Positions 18,454 to 26,895 of a stretch of 52,962 bases of DNA are shown here, piece by piece. The position numbers and the translations under genes are program-made. A model generated the notes under the pieces. The model was given only the letters and a program-made list of their open reading frames with translations. It did no database searches and was not told where the DNA came from. The DNA is from Oscillospiraceae bacterium. GTDB lineage: Bacteria > Bacillota > Clostridia > Oscillospirales > Oscillospiraceae. How positions within the stretch are numbered: position 1 is the first letter of the stretch; each line of letters starts with the position of its first letter. The stretch spans positions 1 to 52,962 of the forward strand of contig JAFZDL010000097.1 of the NCBI GenBank assembly GCA_017561205.1. Direction: 5' to 3'.

Positions 18454-19140
18454 ATGGAATACTTACATAATGGATTCACATTGTCCCTTTGCGAAGGGGC
18501 TTTCCCCTTAAGTACCGACTCTATCGCATTAAGCGGTTTTGTGAAGCTGCCCCGGCAGGCCAAGGTATTGGACTTAGGTTCCGGGTGCGGAACGCTGGGG
18601 ATGCTGCTGTGCGCAAGCGACCCAAACTGCACGATTACCGGTGTGGAGATCGACGAAAAAGCACATCTTACCGCTTTAGAAAACGCCCGTGCCAACAATA
18701 TTGAGTCCCGTCTTAGCAGTATATGCGCCGACCTGCGAACCCTCCACTCTTTTCTTGCGCCCGGCAGTTTTCAGGTCTGTGTGTCCAACCCGCCCTACTT
18801 CTCCGCCGGGCAGGAAAGCGCCAACTCCAACGCCCGTCATCAGCTGGATTGTGATTCTGACGATCTTTTCAAGGCCGCTGCCTGGGCTTTGCAGTATGGC
18901 GGTGACTTTTTCCTGGTACACAAACCGGAACGGCTTGCTGAGCTTTGCGCCTGCGCCGTAAATCACAAGTTGCAGCCTAAACGGTTACTGCTCCTGCGCC
19001 ATAAACCGGCTGACCCCATTGCCCTTGTGCTTTTACAATGCCGCAAGGGCGGAAAAACCGGTCTTATTATCGAAGAAGAATATCTGCAAGAAGCAGACGG
19101 TAACCCTTCTGCACATTATCGAAAGCTATATCACATTTAG
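18454..19140 (+). CDS. TrmN6/YfiC-type adenine-N6 methyltransferase
   Basis: A 228-residue SAM-dependent methyltransferase of the tRNA1(Val) A37 N6-methyltransferase family (COG4123). Motif I is VLDLGSGCGTLG (about 38-49), the acidic strand-2 end is GVEID, and the catalytic NPPY motif (VSNPPYF, about 110) marks amino-group methylation. An FPLSTDSIALSGF segment typical of the family precedes motif I. It sits 11 bp before rsmI, as is common in Firmicutes, and both act on structured RNA. Confidence 0.88.
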   Translation: MEYLHNGFTLSLCEGAFPLSTDSIALSGFVKLPRQAKVLDLGSGCGTLGMLLCASDPNCTITGVEIDEKAHLTALENARANNIESRLSSICADLRTLHSFLAPGSFQVCVSNPPYFSAGQESANSNARHQLDCDSDDLFKAAAWALQYGGDFFLVHKPERLAELCACAVNHKLQPKRLLLLRHKPADPIALVLLQCRKGGKTGLIIEEEYLQEADGNPSAHYRKLYHI

Positions 19141-19151
19141 GAGGCTATACT

Positions 19152-19982
19152 ATGCCCGGAATGTTATATTTAGTCCCCACGCCTATCGGAAATCTTTCCG
19201 ATATTTCCATCCGCTGCAAGGAAACCTTGGAAAATGCGGATTTTATTGCCGCTGAAGATACCCGTGTTACCCTGAAACTGCTAAACCATCTTGGCATCAA
19301 AAAAAGCCTCATTAGCTACTACGAGCATAACAAGGCTTTTAAGGGTAGCCGCATCGTGGAGCGGATTTTAGCCGGCGAAACCTGCGCATTGGTTTCTGAC
19401 GCGGGCAGCCCCGCCATTTCCGACCCCGGCGAAGATTTGGTAAAAGAATGCGCCCAGGCAGGCATCACCGTCTGCGCTATTCCCGGACCTTGCGCTGCCA
19501 TTACGGCACTGAGCATTTCAGGACAGGCTACCGGCAGATTTTGCTTTGAGGGTTTTCTCTCCACAGCAAAAAAGAGCCGCCGGGAGCATTTGGAAGCATT
19601 AAAAACCGAGCAGCGGACAATGATCTTCTACGAAGCCCCCCACAAGCTTTTGGCCACTTTGGAATCTATGGCTGAAGTCTTTGGCGGGGATCGCCCCATC
19701 AGCCTTTGCCGGGAGCTGACAAAGCTTCACGAAGAGGTGATTCGCACCACGCTACAGGAGGCAATCGACCTGTACAATCAGCAGCCCCCCAAGGGCGAAT
19801 ATGTACTGATCGTTGCCGGTGCTGAGCCTGTGGTAGAGGAAGCCGCCACACCCGAAGATGCTGCGAAGCGAGTTGCCCAGTTGGTAGAAAGCGGTATCAG
19901 CCGCAAGGACGCCATCAAGCAGACCGCCCAGGAACTGAATTTGCCGAAAAACGTGGTATATGATGCCGCGTTGAACATTTGA
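19152..19982 (+). CDS. rsmI: 16S rRNA C1402 2'-O-methyltransferase RsmI
   Basis: A tetrapyrrole-methylase-fold enzyme of 276 residues that 2'-O-methylates C1402, the same nucleotide modified by RsmH encoded in this window. Diagnostic segments are LVPTPIGNLSDIS at the N-terminus, AAEDTRVTLKLLNHLGI, LVSDAGSPAISDPGEDLV and FYEAPHKL. It follows the TrmN6-like gene with an AGGAGG site. Confidence 0.96.
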   Translation: MPGMLYLVPTPIGNLSDISIRCKETLENADFIAAEDTRVTLKLLNHLGIKKSLISYYEHNKAFKGSRIVERILAGETCALVSDAGSPAISDPGEDLVKECAQAGITVCAIPGPCAAITALSISGQATGRFCFEGFLSTAKKSRREHLEALKTEQRTMIFYEAPHKLLATLESMAEVFGGDRPISLCRELTKLHEEVIRTTLQEAIDLYNQQPPKGEYVLIVAGAEPVVEEAATPEDAAKRVAQLVESGISRKDAIKQTAQELNLPKNVVYDAALNI

Positions 19983-19985
19983 AAT

Positions 19986-20105
19986 ATCCCTCCCGGACAA
20001 AGCATAGGCTTTCATTAACCAGCGAGGAGATTGCCACGCCAGTTTGCGAACTGGCTCGCAATGACAATCGACTGGGTGAGCACACTCTGTCCGGGAGGGA
20101 TTTTT
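19986..20105 (+). promoter_or_regulatory. Large hairpin with inserted repeat; masks the spmA RBS
   Basis: ATCCCTCCCGGACA right after rsmI pairs perfectly (14 bp) with TGTCCGGGAGGGAT just before spmA, followed by five T residues. The loop of about 88 nt contains a copy of the palindromic intergenic repeat. The 3' arm holds GGGAGGGA, the only Shine-Dalgarno candidate for spmA. The structure could end rsmI transcription and, if read through, hide the spmA ribosome-binding site. Confidence 0.75.
20027..20065 (+). repeat. Palindromic intergenic repeat, copy A
   Basis: A 39-bp unit with conserved ends GAGATTGCCAC and TCGCAATGAC around a variable inner palindrome (CCAGTTTGCGAACTGG). The ends pair imperfectly (ATTGC with GCAAT), so the unit folds into one hairpin. 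Four related copies occur elsewhere in the window. Confidence 0.85.
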
Positions 20106-20684
20106 ATGGTTATGAGTTGGATCTGGACAGGGATGGTGGCTGTTTCTTTCCTCGCAGCTGCCTTTTTAGGCAACGGCGGGGCACTTTCTGCCGCCATCCC
20201 CCAAGGGGCTCAAGAAGGCTTACTGCTGGCAATATCCTTGGCCGGGTCGATTTGCCTGTGGACTGGGGTCGGGAAGCTTATGGAACATGCCGGACTGACA
20301 GGCCTACTTTCCAAATTGCTTAGACCGCTGTTGGGGCGGTTATTCCCTTCCGCAAAGAAAGATGTCCATTTAGAAAACTGTCTGAGCGCCAATGTGTGCG
20401 CCAATTTTTTAGGGCTTGGCAATGCCGCCACGCCTATGGGGATTCAGGCCGCGCAGCGTTTGGCCCAAGGGCAAAAGGGCATTGCCAGCAACGAGCTGTG
20501 CCGGCTTATTGTACTGAACACTGCCTCCATACAGCTGATCCCTGCCAATGTGGCTGCAGTGCGGGCATCCTTAGGTTGTTCTTCCCCGTTTGATATTCTC
20601 CCGGCTGTTTGGGTGACCAGTCTATGCTCCGCCGGGTTGGGAGTTACCGCCGCGTGGCTATTGGGAAAGGTGTGGAAGAAATGA
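20106..20684 (+). CDS. spmA: Spore maturation protein SpmA
   Basis: A 192-residue polytopic membrane protein of the SpmA/nucleoside-recognition (Gate) family. It acts with SpmB in spore core dehydration in Bacillus and Clostridium. The family motif GLGNAATPMGIQAA is present. I chose the ATG after GGGAGGGA; the 75 upstream in-frame bases are palindromic repeat, not gene. The stop overlaps the spmB start (ATGA). Confidence 0.92.
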   Translation: MVMSWIWTGMVAVSFLAAAFLGNGGALSAAIPQGAQEGLLLAISLAGSICLWTGVGKLMEHAGLTGLLSKLLRPLLGRLFPSAKKDVHLENCLSANVCANFLGLGNAATPMGIQAAQRLAQGQKGIASNELCRLIVLNTASIQLIPANVAAVRASLGCSSPFDILPAVWVTSLCSAGLGVTAAWLLGKVWKK

Positions 20685-21190
20685 CCGACTACATTGTCCC
20701 CATTTTGCTGCTGAGTGCATCCTTACTTGCTCTGCGAAAGCAGGAAAACAGCTATGATCTGCTCTTAGGCGGAGCATCTGATGGGCTGAAATTACTCGTT
20801 TCTTTGGTGCCCACTTTGATTTTATTGCTGACAGCAGTAACAATGCTTAGAGCGTCGGGAGCCATGGAGGCTATCAGCAGTTGCCTCTCCCCTGTTTTTC
20901 GGTTTGTGGGAATCCCCCCGGAAACGGCAATGTTAGTGCTGATTCGCCCTATCAGTGGCAGCGCAGCCTTGGCTGTAGGGGCAGACTTGATGGCCCAGTA
21001 TGGGGTAGATTCGCTGGTAGGCAGGACAGCCGCGGTGATGCTGGGCTCAACGGAAACCACCTTTTACACCATCAGCGTTTATTTTGGCGCTGCCGGAATC
21101 AAAAAGACCCGCTACACCCTGCCGGCTGCCCTGTTTGCGGATTTTGTCGGATTCTTTATGGCATCGGTGACAGTCAAACTACTGATGTGA
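20681..21190 (+). CDS. spmB: Spore maturation protein SpmB
   Basis: A 169-residue membrane protein, partner of SpmA. The hallmark GSTETTFYTISVYFGA motif is near residues 120-135, preceded by RPISGSAALAVGADL. Translational coupling to spmA through ATGA fixes the start. Presence of spmAB supports sporulation ability or recent sporulating ancestry. Confidence 0.93.
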   Translation: MTDYIVPILLLSASLLALRKQENSYDLLLGGASDGLKLLVSLVPTLILLLTAVTMLRASGAMEAISSCLSPVFRFVGIPPETAMLVLIRPISGSAALAVGADLMAQYGVDSLVGRTAAVMLGSTETTFYTISVYFGAAGIKKTRYTLPAALFADFVGFFMASVTVKLLM

Positions 21191-21201
21191 TTGATACACC
21201 G

Positions 21202-21240
21202 GAGATTGCCACACCAGTGTGCGCACTGCTTCGCAATGAC
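21202..21240 (+). repeat. Palindromic intergenic repeat, copy B
   Basis: A 39-bp unit, GAGATTGCCAC ... TCGCAATGAC, inner part CCAGTGTGCGCACTGC. It lies just after the spmB stop and before a terminator, in the same orientation as copy A. Confidence 0.85.
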
Positions 21241-21253
21241 AAAAAAGTCATAA

Positions 21254-21289
21254 ACAAAAAAACGGTGTGCAAATGCACACCGTTTTTGT
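21254..21289. terminator. Bidirectional terminator between spmB and the acidic protein gene
   Basis: A perfect 10-bp stem AACGGTGTGC/GCACACCGTT with loop AAAT, flanked by an A tract on the left and T tract on the right. It serves both convergent genes. Confidence 0.93.
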
Positions 21290-21298
21290 TATCTTGGA

Positions 21299-21766
21299 TT
21301 ATTCCTCGTCTTCGTCCTCGTCGTCGAAAGAAAACTCCAGGGTCTCGCCACACTCGTCGCAGATGATGCTGCCCTCTTCCAGGGTATCCTCATCGAAAGC
21401 AATCACATTGCCGCAAGCGCACTTGACTTCATAAATGGTGGTCTCTTCGTCGCCAAAGTCGAAGCCTTCGTCCTCGAAGTCATCCTCGTCCTCGTAGTCG
21501 TCGAAATCGTCCTCGTCCCACTCGTCTTCGTAGTCCTCATCCTCTTCATCGAGAATGTAGTCCTCGATGGCATCCAGATCTTCCTCGATCTCATCCAGCT
21601 CGTCGGAAATAGCAATGGTGGTATCTTCGATATCGGTAACCTTCTTGGTCACATCGCCCAGCAGGTCAACGATGGCAGAAATCAGCTTACCCTCGGCCTT
21701 CTCTGTGTCCAGATTCAAGCCATCCATCAAACCCTTCAGGTATGCGGACTTTTCAGAAATCGTCAT
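21299..21766 (-). CDS. Acidic CD1247-type protein with C-terminal zinc ribbon
   Basis: A 155-residue soluble protein. The N-terminus (MTISEKSAYLKGLMDGLNLD) matches a conserved Clostridia domain that I recognise as the CD1247 N-terminal type. The middle (about 55-108) is almost entirely Asp/Glu with Tyr/Phe. The C-terminus has four cysteines in CxC...CxxC spacing (KCACGN and ICDECGE), suggesting one zinc site. Function is unknown. The extreme negative charge could mimic nucleic acid or bind basic proteins or RNA polymerase, but that is speculation. It lies 24 bp after efp. Confidence 0.75.
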   Translation of the reverse strand: MTISEKSAYLKGLMDGLNLDTEKAEGKLISAIVDLLGDVTKKVTDIEDTTIAISDELDEIEEDLDAIEDYILDEEDEDYEDEWDEDDFDDYEDEDDFEDEGFDFGDEETTIYEVKCACGNVIAFDEDTLEEGSIICDECGETLEFSFDDEDEDEE

Positions 21767-21790
21767 AAGAATTCTCCTTAATTAAAAGAA

Positions 21791-22354
21791 TTAAGCCTTG
21801 GAACGGCCCAGGTACTCACCGGTACGGGTATCGACCTGGATCTTTTCACCCTCGTTAATAAACAGGGGCACCTTAACTTGAGCGCCGGTCTCCAGGGTTG
21901 CAGGCTTCAAGGTGTTGGTTGCGGTGTTGCCAGCGAAGCCGGGCTCGGTGGAAGTAACGATCAGGTCAGCAAAGTTGGGGACTTCCACGCCAAAAACATT
22001 GCCCTTGTAGCTCATAATGGTGCAGACATCGTTCTCCTTCACGAAAGCAAAGGAATCGTCCAGAGCGTCCTTGTTGATGGGAACCAGCTCGTAGGTCTCA
22101 CCGTCCATGAAGTAGTACAGGTCGCCGTCGTTGTAGGAGTACTCCATCTTCTTTCTCTCAATGAAAGCAGTGGGGAACTTTGCAGAGGGGTTCAAGCTGG
22201 TTTCGGTCACGCCGCCGGTAATCACGTTCTTCATCTTAACGCGAACAAAGGCTGCGCCCTTACCGGGCTTCACGTGCTGGAACTCGATAACCTGCATAAC
22301 CTTGCCATCCAGCTCAAAGGTAACGCCGTTTCTAATATCACCTGCAGAAATCAT
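21791..22354 (-). CDS. efp: Translation elongation factor P
   Basis: Relieves ribosome stalling at polyproline. It has 187 residues and three beta-barrel domains (KOW-like N-domain, central OB, C-terminal OB). The modifiable tip lysine is Lys32 in [10 protein letters not shown]. No EF-P modification gene (epmA or ymfI-like) is seen nearby. The ATG follows AGGAGGATATAC. The gene order pepP-efp is classical in Firmicutes. Confidence 0.98.
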   Translation of the reverse strand: MISAGDIRNGVTFELDGKVMQVIEFQHVKPGKGAAFVRVKMKNVITGGVTETSLNPSAKFPTAFIERKKMEYSYNDGDLYYFMDGETYELVPINKDALDDSFAFVKENDVCTIMSYKGNVFGVEVPNFADLIVTSTEPGFAGNTATNTLKPATLETGAQVKVPLFINEGEKIQVDTRTGEYLGRSKA

Positions 22355-22462
22355 TTTGTATATCCTCCTAAGTGTATGCCCTAATTGGGCTATTTTAACA
22401 ATATGTTAGCAATTTATTTTAACCGATTTTTTCCTATAATGCAAGAGGAAAAACGCATTTTT

Positions 22463-23527
22463 TCAAATAATTATCAAATCTTTGGGGCTTTTCGTAATGT
22501 TTTCACAGCCATCGGCAGTAAAAATCACCACATCTTCGATTCTTACGCCAAATTTTCCCGGCAGATAAATGCCCGGCTCGGCAGATGCTACCATACCAAC
22601 TTCCATAACCGTTTCCCCGGAGGGGTTACAATTGGGAGCTTCGTGAACTTCCATACCCAGGCTGTGGCCATAGCCGTGGCCGAAGTAATCTCCGTAGCCG
22701 GCATCGACGATCACCTTTCGGGCAGCAGCATCAATATCTTTGCCCTTGACGCCGGCCCGGGTGGCTGCAATACCCGCAAGTTGGGCCTGCAGGACAGTAT
22801 TGTAGACTTTTTTCATCTCATCGGTAGCGTAACCGATTGCTACGGTACGGGTCATATCGGAGCAGTAGCCCTTCAACATCAAGCCAAAGTCCATGGTAAC
22901 AAAATCTCCCTCCCGGATGACCCGGTCGGTAGCCACGCCGTGGGGCAAACTGGTATTAGGTCCGGACACCACGATGGGGTCAAAGGACAAGCCCTCACCG
23001 CCGTTTTTATACAGACAATAGATGAGCTCCGCCTGGAGTTCTTTTTCAGTCATACCCACTTTGATGCGGGTGAGAACTTTGGAGAAAGCCTTATCGGCAA
23101 TGGCCTGGGCCCGGCGCATAATATCCAGCTCCCAGGGTTCTTTTACAGCCCGAAAGCTGCTAATAGCTTTGTGCATAGGCACCAGCTTGGCATTTAATTT
23201 CTTTTCAAATTCCGAAAATTCTGCCACGGTCAGATAGTTTTCCTCATAGCCCAAGGCGATGATTCCAAAGTCGGCAATTGCTTCATTGAGCTGCTGGGCA
23301 TAGGGGTGGGCCCGGTCAGTCATAATCACATCAAAGCCCTGAATACCCTTTTGGGCAGATTCGATATAACGGCTGTCGGTAAAGTAGCGGCAACCCTTAC
23401 GGCTAACAACAGCAACCCCCTCTGCAATATCAAACTCTGCGCCGTAATGGCGGCTAAAGCGAGAGGTCAGCAGCAGGCCATCAACCTGCTCACCTAACAA
23501 ACTCAAATACTTATCCAGGTTTTTCAA
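22463..23527 (-). CDS. M24 family aminopeptidase P / Xaa-Pro peptidase
   Basis: A cytosolic metallopeptidase of 354 residues cleaving Xaa-Pro bonds. An N-terminal creatinase-like domain (1-125) precedes a pita-bread catalytic domain. Metal ligands are visible in MDFGLMLKGYCSDMTRTV (two Asp), GHGYGHSLGMEVHE (His), SAEPGIY (Glu) and VRIEDVVIF (Glu). It overlaps the YqeG gene by four bases and precedes efp. Confidence 0.94.
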   Translation of the reverse strand: MKNLDKYLSLLGEQVDGLLLTSRFSRHYGAEFDIAEGVAVVSRKGCRYFTDSRYIESAQKGIQGFDVIMTDRAHPYAQQLNEAIADFGIIALGYEENYLTVAEFSEFEKKLNAKLVPMHKAISSFRAVKEPWELDIMRRAQAIADKAFSKVLTRIKVGMTEKELQAELIYCLYKNGGEGLSFDPIVVSGPNTSLPHGVATDRVIREGDFVTMDFGLMLKGYCSDMTRTVAIGYATDEMKKVYNTVLQAQLAGIAATRAGVKGKDIDAAARKVIVDAGYGDYFGHGYGHSLGMEVHEAPNCNPSGETVMEVGMVASAEPGIYLPGKFGVRIEDVVIFTADGCENITKSPKDLIII

Positions 23528-24027
23528 GGGGCGATTCTCCTTTTACCGGCAGCAAGTCGCCAGGGAATTTCCAAAACGCCCCGGGCTTTCAGCCAGAAAT
23601 TATGATTATGTATCGCCTTTACCAGGATGGACTGGACACCGGCGCTGTTGCCGCCCAGCACATCCGTATAGATCTGGTCGCCTGCCAGGGCGCAGTTTTC
23701 TTTGGGCAGGTCATAGCGGGACAGGCACTCCCGGACACCCTTGGTGCCGGGCTTTTTCGCATGGGTAATACAAGGGATACCATACTGGTCGCAGAAGATC
23801 TTTACCCGGTTCTTTTTACTGTTGGACACCACGCAGATCTCCACAGGAGAATCGGTCATCATTTGAAGCCAGGCGGCCATTTCTTTTGTAGGCTCGTTCG
23901 TTGTATAGGGCACGATGGTGTTGTCAAAATCCAGCATCAAGAGCCTAATGCCCTTTTCTTTCAAAATCGCGGGGGTCAGCTCCGTAATACTGTCAACTTT
24001 CCATATAGGCAGCAGAGGAAAACGCAT
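23524..24027 (-). CDS. YqeG family HAD IIIA phosphatase
   Basis: A 167-residue HAD-superfamily hydrolase. The nucleophile motif is LDFDNTIVPY (DxDxT, about 31-40), motif II is VVSNS, and motif IV is ALAGDQIYTDVLGG. The family includes putative PGP-type phosphatases, but the substrate is not settled. The MRFPLLPIWK start fits homologues and has AGG about 10 nt upstream. A longer in-frame reading would cross the divergent promoter region. Confidence 0.88.
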   Translation of the reverse strand: MRFPLLPIWKVDSITELTPAILKEKGIRLLMLDFDNTIVPYTTNEPTKEMAAWLQMMTDSPVEICVVSNSKKNRVKIFCDQYGIPCITHAKKPGTKGVRECLSRYDLPKENCALAGDQIYTDVLGGNSAGVQSILVKAIHNHNFWLKARGVLEIPWRLAAGKRRIAP

Positions 24028-24082
24028 ATTGCAAAACCTGCTTTCATAAAATATGCTATGATTATAGCACAAGGGGCGGTGT

Positions 24083-24772
24083 TTGTCTATGTTTTCACAG
24101 GTGTTTCTTGCGGTCACAGCCGGAGAATTGGAATCCGTCCGCCCCAAACGGACCGCTTATATGGCTTGTCACTTCTCAGCCGGGAGCTCAGGGCTTTCCA
24201 ATATGCCACAAAGCCTGCCGGAAGGCAGTATATTACTCTTAGACGACAGTATGCCGGTACAAGGTCACGATCCCCAAGCCGTAGTACAGCAATTAAACGA
24301 ATTGGCTGGTAGATTTTCTCTGCGAGCAGTACTTTTGGATTTCCAAAGGCCACCCATGGTCGAATCGCAGAAAATGGTATCCGTCATTTTGGAAAGCTGT
24401 GGTTGCAAGGTAGCGGTGACACCTGCTTACGCGAGAGTGGGTTTTGGTGTATTCCTGCCGCCCCCGCCACCAAATAAGACTTTGGTTGAACATTTGAAAC
24501 CTTGGAAGAATTATGGTGTGTTTTTGGAACTGGCATCGGAGGGATTGGAGATCACCGTCACCAAAGATGGCAGCCGGTTTTCTTATGTTTCCCCCACAGC
24601 TCCCCTGCCCTTGGCTGATGATCGGCTTCACTGTCACTATGGGATAACAGTTTTCCCGGGAAAGGCCGTTTTTACACTCAGCCGCAACCGGGAGGACTTA
24701 GCCGCCCTGGCCCGTGAAGCAGAGGAATCAGGTGTTCTTGGGGTTATCGGGTTATATCAGGAATTACAATAA
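24083..24772 (+). CDS. Hypothetical protein
   Basis: I do not recognise this 229-residue protein. It has no signal peptide or membrane helix. It contains a Pro-rich turn (LPPPPPNKT, about 129) and a hydrophobic strand pattern (GSILLLDDSMPV, LRAVLLDFQRPP, LGVIGLYQEL) suggestive of an alpha/beta barrel-like fold that binds a ligand or sugar. The start is either TTG (AAGGGG 6 nt upstream) or ATG two codons later. It is transcribed divergently from yqeG and ends at a bidirectional terminator. Confidence 0.7.
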   Translation: MSMFSQVFLAVTAGELESVRPKRTAYMACHFSAGSSGLSNMPQSLPEGSILLLDDSMPVQGHDPQAVVQQLNELAGRFSLRAVLLDFQRPPMVESQKMVSVILESCGCKVAVTPAYARVGFGVFLPPPPPNKTLVEHLKPWKNYGVFLELASEGLEITVTKDGSRFSYVSPTAPLPLADDRLHCHYGITVFPGKAVFTLSRNREDLAALAREAEESGVLGVIGLYQELQ

Positions 24773-24805
24773 AAATGGAAGAATCCAATTGGATTCTTCC
24801 ATTTT
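24772..24805. terminator. Bidirectional terminator
   Basis: A perfect 15-bp stem AAAATGGAAGAATCC/GGATTCTTCCATTTT with loop AATT. It ends the plus-strand hypothetical gene and lies directly after the minus-strand tRNA-like 3' fragment. Confidence 0.92.
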
Positions 24806-24867
24806 GGTTACGGATACAGGACTCGAACCTGCACGCACTTGCAGTGGAACCTAAGGGTGATGTCACC
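24805..24867 (-). pseudogene. tRNA 3'-end fragment
   Basis: On the minus strand the segment ends with a T-arm (GCAGG-TTCGAGT-CCTGT), ATCCGTA, a discriminator A and CCA, as in a tRNA. A small hairpin CACT-GCA-AGTG before it looks like a class II variable arm (Leu/Ser). No matching acceptor 5' strand, D-arm or normal anticodon arm is present. The TRAP permease stop codon immediately precedes it. It is best read as a tRNA remnant, possibly an integration scar. Twenty-three of the last 26 bases match the tRNA-fMet 3' end. Confidence 0.65.
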
Positions 24868-26814
24868 TTAGTGAAGATACTTATTCCCCTTTTTCCGTTC
24901 GATCAACTGCAGTACGACTACGGCCGCCACCAGGCACAGACCCACAGAATCTGTGACCAAGCCGGGATAGATCAGCAACAGACCTCCCACAGCACTGGCG
25001 ATTCGTTCATACCAACGCATAGAACGGAGCAAATATCCTTCCAGAGCAGCAGATACGCCAAAGATACCTGCAACGGAGGTGATGCAAATCAAAATAACCT
25101 CCGGAACTGTGGTGTCGATAAACAGCATGGCAGGATTCAGTGCAAACACATAGGGCACAATAAACGCGCCAATGGCCAGCTTGGTAGATGTAAAGGCTGT
25201 CTTGATAGGATTGGCATGGGCAATGGCAGCGCCGGCGTAGGCAGCCAGAGCCACCGGGGGTGTCAGGTCAGCTACGATGCCAAAGTAGAATACGAAGAAA
25301 TGAGCAGCCACTTCCGGAACGCCCATTCTTACCAGAATAGGAGCGCAGGTAGCAGCCATGATGCAGTAGTTGGCTGTGGTGGGAACGCCCATGCCCAGCA
25401 CAATGCAGCACAGCATAGTCAGAAACAGCGCAACAATAACCTGGTTGCCGGCAACGGCTACGATGCCGTTGAAGAGCATGTAGGCCAGACCGGTGACACC
25501 AATGATACCGGCAACGATGCCTGCCACGCCGCAGGCCACAGCCACGGTGATCATACCCTGACCACCGGCTGCCAAAGCTTCCAGCAGCCGCTTGGGAGTG
25601 ATGCGGGTTTCCTTATCGAACATGCTGACAACGATCGCCACGGCGATGGCAATGGCGGCAGCATAGGCAATGGACCGGGTGCTGCTGGCTACCAGATAGA
25701 TCAACAGGACCAGAGGCAGCAGCAGATAGGTCTTCTTCAGCAGCGGCTTCAGCCGGGGCAATTCTTCCTTGGTCAAACCCCTGAGGCCTTCCTTCTTGGC
25801 TTCCAGGTGGACGGTAATAAACACGCCAGCAAAGTACAAAACGGCAGGCAGAATTGCCTTGGTAACAACATTGGCGTAGGGAACGCCGATGGTTTCCGCC
25901 ATCAGGAAAGCGGCAGCGCCCATGATGGGGGGCATAATCTGACCGCCGGTGGAGGCAGAAGCTTCAGCCGCAGCTGCGAACTCAGGCTTGTAGCCGGTCT
26001 TTTTCATCAAAGGGATGGTCACAGCGCCGGAGCCAACAGTGTTGGCTACAGAGGAGCCGGAAACCATGCCTTCCAAGGCAGAGGCCACAACAGCTACCTT
26101 AGCGGGACCACCGGAAAAACGGCCAACCAGGGCGTTAGCGATCTGGATAAAGAAGTCGGCAATGCCTGTCCTCTCCAAAAACGCACCAAAGATGATGAAC
26201 ACGACGATGTACTTGGAGCACACATTGACAGGTGTGGATAGAATACCCTCCTTGGAGTAGACCAGTACGCGGACATACTCGGTGACTCGGGCAACCACAT
26301 TGGGATTGGTAGAACCCCAGATCAAGGCATACACCAGCAACGCGCCAGCCACAAACAGGATCGGCAGACCCACGCAGCGGCGGCAAAGCTCTACCAGGCA
26401 GGCAATACCTAAAATGCCGATTACCATTTCATAGGGCAGAATTGAGAAGCGAGAAACAACCGTTGTAGCATTGATGGCGAAGTACAAAAAGGAGCCTGTA
26501 CCTACAGCCATCAGCACAAAGTCGTACCATGGCATGTAGTTGACCCTCTGCATGCCTTTTTTTGCGGGAAACACAAGATAGCCGATAAACATGATATAGG
26601 CCATAAAAGTGGTCAACCGAAGCTCATCCAACCAAGTGGCAAACAGGGTCACATAGATACAAAAAAGGGAAAACAGAGCCAAGACACAGGTGACCAAAAT
26701 CTTGGGGACACCCTCCCAAATGCGCGTATTGGATTCGCGGTCGAATTTTTTCATAACCGCGTCAAGATCCATCGGCTCCTGAACAGGGGGTGTTTTTTTC
26801 TTAAAAAGCGCCAT
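24868..26814 (-). CDS. TRAP transporter fused permease (DctQM type)
   Basis: A 648-residue inner-membrane permease of the tripartite ATP-independent periplasmic family, with small (DctQ-like, first about 150 residues) and large (DctM-like) subunits fused, as is usual for TAXI systems. Large-subunit motifs include SGSSVANTVGSGAVTIP and ASTGGQIMPPIMGAAAF. About 16 hydrophobic helices are evident. It uses a cation gradient to import a substrate, commonly a carboxylate, delivered by the binding protein encoded just upstream. The substrate cannot be inferred. Confidence 0.93.
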   Translation of the reverse strand: MALFKKKTPPVQEPMDLDAVMKKFDRESNTRIWEGVPKILVTCVLALFSLFCIYVTLFATWLDELRLTTFMAYIMFIGYLVFPAKKGMQRVNYMPWYDFVLMAVGTGSFLYFAINATTVVSRFSILPYEMVIGILGIACLVELCRRCVGLPILFVAGALLVYALIWGSTNPNVVARVTEYVRVLVYSKEGILSTPVNVCSKYIVVFIIFGAFLERTGIADFFIQIANALVGRFSGGPAKVAVVASALEGMVSGSSVANTVGSGAVTIPLMKKTGYKPEFAAAAEASASTGGQIMPPIMGAAAFLMAETIGVPYANVVTKAILPAVLYFAGVFITVHLEAKKEGLRGLTKEELPRLKPLLKKTYLLLPLVLLIYLVASSTRSIAYAAAIAIAVAIVVSMFDKETRITPKRLLEALAAGGQGMITVAVACGVAGIVAGIIGVTGLAYMLFNGIVAVAGNQVIVALFLTMLCCIVLGMGVPTTANYCIMAATCAPILVRMGVPEVAAHFFVFYFGIVADLTPPVALAAYAGAAIAHANPIKTAFTSTKLAIGAFIVPYVFALNPAMLFIDTTVPEVILICITSVAGIFGVSAALEGYLLRSMRWYERIASAVGGLLLIYPGLVTDSVGLCLVAAVVVLQLIERKKGNKYLH

Positions 26815-26895
26815 GAGAGCCTCCTTAATAAATAGCGGAATTGGCTGCGGCCAATTTTAACCGCAGCCAATCTGGATTACAGGATAAAGGGGAGC

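Noticed and set aside
24775-26241. A 488-codon open frame on the plus strand across the TRAP permease gene
   Set aside because: It is antisense to a clear permease. Its translation is His/Gln/Gly/Asn-rich without any domain, as expected from the complement of a GC-biased membrane protein gene.
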